This document shows positions 57,267 to 64,000 of a stretch of DNA of 64,000 nucleotides, piece after piece; position 1 is the first letter of the stretch, and each line of letters starts with the position of its first letter. The stretch is from NCBI RefSeq assembly GCF_000820125.1, contig NZ_CDBY01000007.1, positions 117,665 to 181,664 on the forward strand, read 5' to 3'. A program made the position numbers and the translations under genes. This stretch comes from Aeromonas simiae (lineage in GTDB: Bacteria; Pseudomonadota; Gammaproteobacteria; Enterobacterales; Aeromonadaceae). The notes under the pieces were generated by a model. The model made no database searches. It saw only the letters and a list, made by a program, of their open reading frames with translations, and was not told the origin of the DNA.

Positions 57267-58978
57267 CAGGCTTCTCTTGTCTGGGTTGTCGGAAAAATGA
57301 GGTGCACCCTGGTTCCCTGGGGGCGGTGATCGCCGATGCTGAGCCGGCCGTGCAGCTTGCTGGCCCGCTCGTTCATGATGCTCAGGCCGTAGTGGTTGAC
57401 GGCCGAGCGGGAGGCGCCTATGCCCACCCCGTCATCGGTAACCTGAACCTCGATAGTACCATCAGGAAGTGTCTGACAGCTAACATCAATCACTTGCGCA
57501 TTGGCATGCTTGATGGCGTTGAGCACGGCTTCACGGATCAGCTGCAAGATATGGATGTGCTGGCCCGCCTCCAGATCGCTGCTCGACAGGCGGTAATCGA
57601 GCCGGATGGTCGCCGATGTCTGAGGGGTCAGCTGCTCGAGCATGACGCCGATGGCCTCGCCGAGATCGGCCTCGGCAATGGAGAGGCGAAAGGTGCCGAG
57701 CAGTTCGCGCAGCTGGGTGTAGGCGTTGCCGAGCCCTTCGTCGATCTGCTGCATCACCTGGGCGGTGCGTTCGGTCTGCCCTTTGGCAAATGCGCGCTTG
57801 AGCAGGGCCGACTGGATCTTGAGATAAGAGAGGGCCTGCGCCAGTGAGTCGTGCAGCTCACGGGCGATGACGGCGCGCTCTTCCATCAGCAGCAGGCGCT
57901 GCTGTTGCAGCAGGGTCTGATCCTTGTGCAGCACCTGGGCGAGCAGCATGGCGAAGTTCTTCATCAGGCGCTGGTCGATCGGGGCATCGCTGATTAGATC
58001 GAGGCAACCATACTCCTGCTCGTCCATCTGTAACGGGAACCGCTCCCGTGCCGGCGTCTCTTCGGGCCAGCCGCTGCGCCCGGTGAGGTAGGTGGGAATA
58101 GTGTTGTGTTCAAAACGGGTCAGGCGGATATGGGCGATGTGCTGGTGGGCTGCGGCTCGGTCCAGCAGCTTGATCAAGGTGCGTGAGCTGAGGGGGGCCT
58201 CGTGCAGCTGCTGGGCCGTGCTGTAGAGAAACGACAGGGTGTCATTGGCCTGTTGCAGCTTGGCGGTCTTTTCCTCGACCTTGTGCTCCAGATCGCGATA
58301 GAGCTTGTCGAGCTCGCTCGCCATGGTGGCAAAGGCGCCGGAGAGCTCTCCCAGCTCGTTGGGGGAGCGCGGGGGGAGTTGCAGCAGAAAGTTGCGTTGC
58401 TCGACCTGGCGGGCGCAGGCGACCAGCTGATTGAGGGGGGCGACCACCTCGCGCCGGGTGAAGCGCACGGTAAACCAAGCGATGACGATGATGGCAAGCA
58501 GGCCAAGCCCCTCGGCGATGGCTAGCATACGCACCTTGAACTCGACGTGAAATTGCATCTGATTGACGAAGTCATCGATGGCGGTGACAAACCGCTCTGT
58601 GTTGTCGGAGTAGCGCTCGGGGGTGTCATGCTCGATGTGGCTGCGCATCAGGCGCCACTGGCTGAGCACTTCCCCATAGGTACGGCGCAATGAGGCGGGG
58701 GTGATCCAGCGCTGGGTCTCCTGCAACTCTTCGGCATTGAGGGTCTCTTCGAATTGAGCGAGGCGATCGCGTACCGGTTTGCCCTGGCTTATCTCGTACG
58801 CCATGCGGTAGGCCTGCATCCGCAGCGAGCCTGACAGATTGATCGCCTTGGCATCGGGCACCGAGTAAAAGAGGGTGATCATGGCCACCAAAGAGATGAG
58901 GCTCGCCATAAACAAGATGAGCAGCATGGCGCGGCCGATGGCACTGCTCACCGAGGTAACCTGAAACCATTTTTTCAT
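57266..58978 (-). CDS. narQ: nitrate/nitrite sensor histidine kinase NarQ
   Basis: A 570-residue membrane kinase. Two membrane helices (about 15-37 and 152-170) bracket a periplasmic sensor that starts with the P-box (DAKAINLSGSLRMQAYRMAY, about 42-61) which binds nitrate. A HAMP domain (about 170-225), a central region and a HisKA_3 domain with H376 in IARELHDSLAQALSYLK follow, then HATPase (REAVLNAIKHA, YGLSIMNERA). The cysteine cluster typical of NarX is missing, which supports NarQ. It is encoded upstream of narP. Confidence 0.9.
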   Translation of the reverse strand: MKKWFQVTSVSSAIGRAMLLILFMASLISLVAMITLFYSVPDAKAINLSGSLRMQAYRMAYEISQGKPVRDRLAQFEETLNAEELQETQRWITPASLRRTYGEVLSQWRLMRSHIEHDTPERYSDNTERFVTAIDDFVNQMQFHVEFKVRMLAIAEGLGLLAIIVIAWFTVRFTRREVVAPLNQLVACARQVEQRNFLLQLPPRSPNELGELSGAFATMASELDKLYRDLEHKVEEKTAKLQQANDTLSFLYSTAQQLHEAPLSSRTLIKLLDRAAAHQHIAHIRLTRFEHNTIPTYLTGRSGWPEETPARERFPLQMDEQEYGCLDLISDAPIDQRLMKNFAMLLAQVLHKDQTLLQQQRLLLMEERAVIARELHDSLAQALSYLKIQSALLKRAFAKGQTERTAQVMQQIDEGLGNAYTQLRELLGTFRLSIAEADLGEAIGVMLEQLTPQTSATIRLDYRLSSSDLEAGQHIHILQLIREAVLNAIKHANAQVIDVSCQTLPDGTIEVQVTDDGVGIGASRSAVNHYGLSIMNERASKLHGRLSIGDHRPQGTRVHLIFPTTQTREA

Positions 58979-59067
58979 CGGGATCTCGATTCAATCTGCC
59001 GGGGAACTACCCCTTTGGGAACGTGGGCATTGTAACTTAACCTGTGCTAGCATCCGCAAATTCATTG

Positions 59068-59174
59068 AACTCCGAGCCACCTTGCCTACGTCGGCAGATA
59101 GGGGAGGGTGGCCGACAGCTTAGCGCTGTAAGGGTCAGGGAAGAAATGACCTGGCCTCCCGTATTTGGAAAGGT
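59068..59174 (+). ncRNA. Moco-type RNA element in the moaA leader
   Basis: The leader is structured, with several pairings (GTCGG/CCGAC, ACAGC-TTAGC-GCTGT, GGTCA/TGACC). It ends in CCTCCCGTATTTGGAAAGG, which resembles the end of the E. coli moaA leader and contains the ribosome binding site. It fits the molybdenum-cofactor RNA motif, which lowers moaA translation when cofactor is plentiful. Boundaries are approximate. Confidence 0.75.
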
Positions 59175-59178
59175 GTTT

Positions 59179-60159
59179 ATGTCGCTGCTTGAAGACGGCC
59201 ATGCCCGTCGCTTTCACTATCTGCGTCTCTCGGTGACCGATGTGTGCAACTTTCGCTGCACCTACTGTCTGCCGGACGGCTACCGCCCCGAAGGGCGCAA
59301 ATCCTTTCTTGATCAAGCTGAGATAGCCAGAGTCGTTCGCGCTTTTGCTGCCATGGGCACCCGCAAGGTGCGCCTGACCGGCGGGGAGCCCTCCCTGCGC
59401 CGCGATTTTACCGACATCATCCGCATCGTGGCGGCGACGCCCGGCATTGAACAGGTGGCCATGACCACCAACGGTTATCGCCTGCGTGAGCGGGCGGCCG
59501 AGTGGCGCGAGGCCGGATTGACCAACCTGAACGTCAGTGTGGACAGTCTGGATGCCCGTCAGTTTCACCGCATCACCGGAGAAGACAAGCTGACCGAGGT
59601 GATGGCTGGGATTGATGCGGCGCTGGCCGCCGGGTTTGCGCGGGTCAAAGTCAACGCCGTGTTGCTCAAGGGGCTCAATGACCATGAACTGTCGACCTTT
59701 CTCGACTGGATTAAGACGCGCCCCATCGAGCTGCGTTTCATCGAGCTGATGCAAACCGGCGAGATGGAGGCGTTGTTCACCCGTCACCATGCCAGTGGTG
59801 AAGTCATCAAGGGGCAACTGTTGGCGGCGGGGTGGGTGCAGCAACTGCGGGCTATCGACGCCGGGCCTGCCCAGGTGTTCCATCATCCCGACTATCTCGG
59901 TGGCATCGGCCTCATCATGCCCTATAGCAAGGATTTTTGTGCCGGCTGCAACCGGTTGCGAGTCTCCTCGGTCGGTAAGCTGCACTTGTGCCTGTTTGGT
60001 GACGACGGAGTGGCGCTGCGCGATCTGTTAGCGGCCGACGAGCAACAAGAGGCACTGATGGAGCGGGTTCACATGGCGCTTGGTCACAAGTTGGCCAGCC
60101 ATCGTCTGCATCAGGGTAACAGTGGTACAACTCCCCATCTGGCGTCGCTAGGTGGTTGA
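59179..60159 (+). CDS. moaA: GTP 3',8-cyclase MoaA (molybdenum cofactor synthesis)
   Basis: A 326-residue radical SAM enzyme that starts molybdopterin synthesis from GTP. The N-terminal cluster motif is [10 protein letters not shown], the SAM-binding TGGEPSLR follows, and the C-terminal cluster is [18 protein letters not shown]. The C terminus ends in the required Gly-Gly. The ATG at 59179 after GGAAAGG is chosen over a far upstream start. moaB-E are not adjacent; nap genes are, and NapA needs the cofactor. Confidence 0.95.
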   Translation: MSLLEDGHARRFHYLRLSVTDVCNFRCTYCLPDGYRPEGRKSFLDQAEIARVVRAFAAMGTRKVRLTGGEPSLRRDFTDIIRIVAATPGIEQVAMTTNGYRLRERAAEWREAGLTNLNVSVDSLDARQFHRITGEDKLTEVMAGIDAALAAGFARVKVNAVLLKGLNDHELSTFLDWIKTRPIELRFIELMQTGEMEALFTRHHASGEVIKGQLLAAGWVQQLRAIDAGPAQVFHHPDYLGGIGLIMPYSKDFCAGCNRLRVSSVGKLHLCLFGDDGVALRDLLAADEQQEALMERVHMALGHKLASHRLHQGNSGTTPHLASLGG

Positions 60160-60195
60160 TTCTTTGCGAGAAGAATTATCAATTGGCGTTTAATT

Positions 60196-60210
60196 TACCC
60201 CTAAGGGGTA
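60196..60210 (+). promoter_or_regulatory. NarP-like heptamer dyad before napF
   Basis: TACCCCT-A-AGGGGTA is a perfect inverted pair of NarL/NarP heptamers (TACYYMT). The spacing is 1 bp, whereas the known NarP arrangement has 2 bp. It lies 172 bp before napF. Confidence 0.55.
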
Positions 60211-60229
60211 TAAGCAATGCCTATTTCGC

Positions 60230-60243
60230 TTGATCCAACGCAA
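60230..60243 (+). promoter_or_regulatory. possible FNR half-site in the nap promoter
   Basis: TTGAT-CCAA-CGCAA has a full left FNR half-site and a 3-of-5 right half, 20 bp after the NarP-like dyad. E. coli nap is activated by FNR together with NarP. The remaining 60244-60382 stretch holds no gene. Confidence 0.35.
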
Positions 60244-60382
60244 GGTTCCCCCCTATTTATCCCGCCGGTGGTATATGAGACCTTTTTCTCTGCCTGCACT
60301 ATACCCTTAACAAAAATATGTGCATCCAGAAGCACAATTTCTGTCCCCTCTGGGGACACATTGGGGCCAGTGAGGAAGAGTC

Positions 60383-60889
60383 ATGTCACAGGGAGTCGAT
60401 CCAACCCGACGTGCATTGCTGCGCGGACGATTTCGACCACAGGCAAAGGTATTGCCCCTGCCATGGGCGCTGCCGTGGACACAATTTAGCGCCGGCTGCA
60501 CGCGTTGTGATGGCTGCATCAAGGCCTGCCCCGAACAGATCATCGTGCGGGGCGAGGGGGGATTCCCCACCCTAGATTTCACCCGTGGTGAATGCACGTT
60601 CTGTGGCCAGTGCGTTGATGTCTGCAATGAGCCTCTTTTTCTCCCCCGCACACTATCTCCCTGGTCGCTTAAAGCCCATATAGGTAGCGGTTGCCTCGCC
60701 TTTGGCAAGGTATTCTGCCAATCCTGCCAGGATGCCTGCGAGCTGCGCGCCATCCGTTTTCGACCCGTGGCGGGCGGCATTCCCACTCCGAGTATTGAAC
60801 CTGCCGACTGCACCGGATGCGGTGCCTGTGTGGCGGGTTGTCCGACCCAGGCCATTACGGTGGCCGATCCCCGTGAGGAGCGACCCTGA
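60383..60889 (+). CDS. napF: NapF ferredoxin-type protein
   Basis: A 168-residue cytoplasmic iron-sulfur protein with several Cys-x2-Cys-x2-Cys-x3-Cys-Pro clusters: CTRCDGCIKACP, CTFCGQCVDVCN, CQSCQDAC (modified) and CTGCGACVAGCP. NapF helps mature NapA before export. The start ATG at 60383 has GAGGAAG upstream. First gene of the nap operon; its stop overlaps the napD start by one base. Confidence 0.93.
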   Translation: MSQGVDPTRRALLRGRFRPQAKVLPLPWALPWTQFSAGCTRCDGCIKACPEQIIVRGEGGFPTLDFTRGECTFCGQCVDVCNEPLFLPRTLSPWSLKAHIGSGCLAFGKVFCQSCQDACELRAIRFRPVAGGIPTPSIEPADCTGCGACVAGCPTQAITVADPREERP

Positions 60890-61167
60890 TGACTCAGGAG
60901 AAGCACGACGAATACCACGTCTCCAGTCTGCTGGTGCTGACCCAACCCACCCGACGTCATGAGGTGGCCGGTCAAGTGGCTACACTGGTGGGTGCCGAGG
61001 TGCACGCCGTCAGTGACGAGGGCAAGCTGGTGGTGACCCTGGAGGGGGCCCGCCAGAGGGAGATCATTGAAGCCATCGATGCGATCAACGCCATACCAGG
61101 CGTGATTTCGGCGGCCCTGATCTACCACCAATTTGACGAACAAAAACCATGTGAGGATCTGTCATGA
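60889..61167 (+). CDS. napD: NapD chaperone
   Basis: A 92-residue ferredoxin-fold chaperone that binds the Tat signal peptide of NapA until cofactor insertion is complete. It shows [13 protein letters not shown] at the N terminus and [18 protein letters not shown] at the C-terminal end. It overlaps napF and napA (ATGA) and lies between them as in other nap operons. Confidence 0.92.
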   Translation: MTQEKHDEYHVSSLLVLTQPTRRHEVAGQVATLVGAEVHAVSDEGKLVVTLEGARQREIIEAIDAINAIPGVISAALIYHQFDEQKPCEDLS

Positions 61168-63653
61168 AGCTGAGCCGACGTGACTTTATGAAGGCCAATG
61201 CGGTGGCGGCAGCCGCTGCTGCGGCCGGGATCAGTGCCCCGAGTCTGGCGGCCAACCTGATCACCAGCACCGACAAGACCGCCATCAAGTGGGACAAGGC
61301 GCCGTGCCGCTTCTGCGGCACCGGTTGCTCGGTGCTCGTGGGCACCCAGGAGGGTCGCGTCGTTGCCACCCAGGGCGATCCGGATGCCCCGGTCAACCGT
61401 GGCCTCAACTGCATCAAGGGGTACTTCCTCTCCAAGATCATGTACGGCCAGGATCGCCTGACCCAACCCATGCTGCGGATGAAGAACGGCCAGTATGATA
61501 AGGAAGGGGAGTTCGCCCCCATCAGCTGGGATCAGGCCTTCGACATCATGGCCGAGAAGTTCAAGGCCACCCTGAAAGAGAAGGGGCCGACCGCAGTGGG
61601 TATGTTCGGCTCGGGTCAGTGGACCGTGTGGGAAGGCTATGCCGCCGCCAAGCTGTTCAAGGCGGGCCTGCGCACCAACAACCTCGATCCCAACGCCCGT
61701 CACTGCATGGCCTCGGCCGTGGTCGGTTTCATGCGCACCTTCGGTATGGATGAGCCCATGGGCTGCTACGACGACATCGAGCAGGCCGATGCCTTCGTGC
61801 TGTGGGGCTCCAACATGGCCGAGATGCACCCCATCCTCTGGTCGCGTATCTCCGATCGCCGCCTCTCCAACCCGAACGTGCAGGTGCACGTGCTCTCGAC
61901 CTTTGAGCACCGCAGCTTCGAGCTGGCCGATAACGCCCTGGTCTTCACCCCGCAAAGTGATTTGGCGATCCTCAACTACATCGCCAACTACATCATCAAG
62001 AACGACAAGGTGAACTGGGACTTCGTCAACAAGCACACCCAGTTCAAGAAAGGGGTCACCGACATCGGCTATGGCCTGCGTCCGACCCACCCCTTGCAGC
62101 AAAAGGCCAAGAATCCCGACAGCGGCGACTCCACTCCGATGACGTTCGAGGAGTTTGCCAAGTTTGTGGCCGACTACGACGTCGAGAAGGTCTCCAAGCT
62201 CTCCGGCGTGCCGGTCGACCGGCTCGAGAAACTGGCCAAAATCTATGCTGACCCGAATGCCAAGGTGGTCTCCTACTGGACCATGGGCTTTAACCAGCAC
62301 ACCCGCGGCGTCTGGGCCAACAACCTCTGCTACAACATCCACCTGCTGACCGGCAAGATCTCCCAGCCGGGATCTGGCCCCTTCTCCCTGACCGGCCAGC
62401 CGTCGGCTTGCGGCACCGCCCGCGAAGTGGGCACCTTTGCCCACCGCCTGCCGGCCGACATGGTGGTGACTGACCCTGCCCATCGCGCCATCGCCGAGAA
62501 GCTGTGGCAACTGCCCGAGGGAACCATCCCCGAGCAGGTGGGCTATCACGCCGTGCTGCAAGATCGCATGCTCAAAGATGGCAAGCTCAATGCCTACTGG
62601 GTGATGTGCAACAACAACATGCAGGCCGGCCCCAATATCAATGAAGAGCGTCTGCCTGGCTATCGCGATCCGCGTAACTTCATCGTGGTCTCCGACCCTT
62701 ACCCGACTGTCACCGCTCAGGCGGCCGATCTGATCCTGCCCACCGCCATGTGGGTGGAGAAGGAAGGGGCGTACGGCAACGCCGAGCGTCGCACCCAGTT
62801 CTGGCATCAGCAGGTGAAGGCGCCGGGTGAGGCGAAATCGGACCTGTGGCAGCTGATGGAGTTCGCCAAGCGTTTCACCGTGGAAGAGGTGTGGCCGGCC
62901 GAGCTTATCGCCAAGAATCCTGCGCTCAAGGGCAAGACCCTGTTTGACGTGCTCTACGCCAACGGCGTGGTCAACAAGTTCAAGAAAGAGGAGTGCAAGG
63001 GGGCGCTGAACGAAGAGTCCGAACACTTCGGTTTCTACGTGCAAAAGGGCCTGTTCGAGGAGTACGCCAGCTTCGGCCGTGGTCATGGCCACGATCTGGC
63101 GCCGTTCGATCAGTACCATGAGGCGCGCGGCCTGCGCTGGCCCGTGGTGGACGGCAAAGAGACCCTGTGGCGCTATCGCGAAGGGTATGACCCCTACGTC
63201 AAGAGTGGTGAAGAGGTGCGCTTCTATGGCCGCCCCGATGGTAAGGCGATCATCTTCGCGCTGCCCTACGAGCCGGCGGCCGAAGAGCCGGATGCCGAGT
63301 TCGACTTGTGGCTCTCCACCGGTCGCGTACTCGAGCACTGGCACACCGGCACCATGACCCGCCGCGTGCCCGAGCTGTACCGCTCCTTCCCCGATGCGGT
63401 GTTGTTCATGCACCCGGACGACGCCAAGGCGCGCAATCTGCGTCGTGGTGATGAGGTGAAGGTGATCTCCCGCCGTGGCGAGGTGAAGACCCGCATCGAG
63501 ACCCGTGGCCGTAACAAGCCGCCCAAGGGATTGGTGTTCATGCCCTTCTTCGACGCCAGTCAGCTGGTCAACAAGGTCACCCTGGATGCCACCGATCCGC
63601 TCTCGAAAGAGACGGATTTCAAGAAGTGTGCCGTCAAGGTGATGAAGGCCTGA
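61164..63653 (+). CDS. napA: periplasmic nitrate reductase catalytic subunit NapA
   Basis: An 829-residue molybdoenzyme exported by the Tat system; the signal peptide has [19 protein letters not shown]. The 4Fe-4S site is [13 protein letters not shown] with the later Cys in GLNCIKGYF. The molybdenum ligand is C181 in [10 protein letters not shown]. The bis-MGD binding stretches ([37 protein letters not shown]) follow. Length matches the E. coli precursor (828 aa). NapA reduces nitrate to nitrite in the periplasm. It is the third gene of napFDAG. Confidence 0.97.
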   Translation: MKLSRRDFMKANAVAAAAAAAGISAPSLAANLITSTDKTAIKWDKAPCRFCGTGCSVLVGTQEGRVVATQGDPDAPVNRGLNCIKGYFLSKIMYGQDRLTQPMLRMKNGQYDKEGEFAPISWDQAFDIMAEKFKATLKEKGPTAVGMFGSGQWTVWEGYAAAKLFKAGLRTNNLDPNARHCMASAVVGFMRTFGMDEPMGCYDDIEQADAFVLWGSNMAEMHPILWSRISDRRLSNPNVQVHVLSTFEHRSFELADNALVFTPQSDLAILNYIANYIIKNDKVNWDFVNKHTQFKKGVTDIGYGLRPTHPLQQKAKNPDSGDSTPMTFEEFAKFVADYDVEKVSKLSGVPVDRLEKLAKIYADPNAKVVSYWTMGFNQHTRGVWANNLCYNIHLLTGKISQPGSGPFSLTGQPSACGTAREVGTFAHRLPADMVVTDPAHRAIAEKLWQLPEGTIPEQVGYHAVLQDRMLKDGKLNAYWVMCNNNMQAGPNINEERLPGYRDPRNFIVVSDPYPTVTAQAADLILPTAMWVEKEGAYGNAERRTQFWHQQVKAPGEAKSDLWQLMEFAKRFTVEEVWPAELIAKNPALKGKTLFDVLYANGVVNKFKKEECKGALNEESEHFGFYVQKGLFEEYASFGRGHGHDLAPFDQYHEARGLRWPVVDGKETLWRYREGYDPYVKSGEEVRFYGRPDGKAIIFALPYEPAAEEPDAEFDLWLSTGRVLEHWHTGTMTRRVPELYRSFPDAVLFMHPDDAKARNLRRGDEVKVISRRGEVKTRIETRGRNKPPKGLVFMPFFDASQLVNKVTLDATDPLSKETDFKKCAVKVMKA

Positions 63654-63672
63654 GCATGAGGAGAGCAGTGGC

Positions 63673-64000
63673 ATGAGCAGAGTGGTCAGTCGGCGACAGT
63701 TTCTCGGTGAGATGGCCAAAGGGGCGTGCGGGGTGGGGCTGCTTGGCCTTGGCCTCGGCGCCCTGGCACGCCAGCAGGCCGAGGCATTGCCGGCCCAGGC
63801 TCTGCGCCCGCCCGGAGCTCTGATCGAGGATGAGTTTCTCGGTGCCTGTGTGCGCTGTGGTCTCTGTGTCGAGGCCTGCCCGTATGACACCCTGAAACTC
63901 GCCCGCTGGTTCGAGCCGGTGACCACGGGCACCCCTTGGTTTTCGGCCCGCAAGGTGCCGTGCGAGATGTGTGACGACATTCCCTGCGTGGTCGCCTGTC
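63673..64000 (+). CDS. napG: NapG ferredoxin-type protein (3' end beyond window)
   Basis: The first 109 codons of a Tat-exported iron-sulfur protein: SRRQFLGEMAKGACG is the signal motif, then CVRCGLCVEACPYDT is the first cluster and CEMCDDIPCVVAC the second. It matches NapG, which with NapH passes electrons from quinol towards NapB/NapA. The ATG at 63673 has AGGAG upstream. It runs off the end of the window; the presence of NapG implies that NapH follows. Confidence 0.88.
   Translation, partial: MSRVVSRRQFLGEMAKGACGVGLLGLGLGALARQQAEALPAQALRPPGALIEDEFLGACVRCGLCVEACPYDTLKLARWFEPVTTGTPWFSARKVPCEMCDDIPCVVAC

Noticed and set aside
60217-60489. 90-codon frame starting in the nap promoter
   Set aside because: It overlaps napF in another frame and lacks a ribosome binding site; napF at 60383 is clearly coding.
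61122-63980. Minus-strand open frame of 952 codons opposite napA
   Set aside because: Antisense shadow of napA and the start of napG; no motif and no ribosome binding site.

Overview
The window looks like a chromosomal segment of a gammaproteobacterium of the Aeromonas type. This is an inference from the high-GC backbone, protein sequences resembling Vibrio and Enterobacteriaceae but identical to neither, the polar-flagellar regulators flrABC, and gene orders partly shared with Vibrio and E. coli. No tRNA, rRNA, CRISPR array or insertion sequence was recognised.

Left part (1-17.7 kb), core metabolism. A DUF2066 protein and the replication regulator Hda converge with the glyoxylate-shunt operon aceBA. 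Then come suhB, a glutathione S-transferase, the efflux pump gene emrD, 6S RNA downstream of zapA, ygfB, the ubiquinone hydroxylases ubiH and ubiI, and the glycine cleavage genes gcvT, gcvH and gcvP. A PurR-like operator lies in the gcv leader.

Middle (17.8-45.3 kb), surface polysaccharide. A JUMPstart/ops leader precedes a long cluster of same-strand genes. It is built from a nine-gene legionaminic-acid module (dehydratase, LegC, LegG, LegI, LegH, PtmE, PtmF, LegF, PtmA), a very AT-rich wzy-wzx-glycosyltransferase core, the UDP-L-FucNAc genes fnlABC, an L-FucNAc transferase, a 4-keto-sugar reductase, a small phosphoglycosyltransferase and a WbpM-like dehydratase. The rhamnose genes are split: rmlB is at the left edge, rmlD and rmlC are at the right edge, and no rmlA is present. 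wzz, a PglL-like oligosaccharyltransferase/ligase and ugd follow. The predicted repeat unit holds legionaminic acid, L-FucNAc and D-FucNAc or D-QuiNAc.

Right part (45.4-64 kb), regulation and nitrate respiration. After yceH comes the flagellar cascade flrA and flrBC, the latter behind a sigma-54 promoter, then a Nif3 protein. Next is a signalling cluster: a LuxU-like HPt protein, yvcK, a FIST-domain (NosP-like) sensor and a hybrid histidine kinase. A Lon-N protein, narP-narQ, moaA with a Moco-type leader, and the periplasmic nitrate reductase operon napFDAG... complete the window; napG is cut by its end. Nitrate sensing, probable nitric-oxide sensing, molybdenum-cofactor synthesis and nitrate reduction are thus physically grouped, and the NosP-kinase-HPt group is the most interesting regulatory system here.
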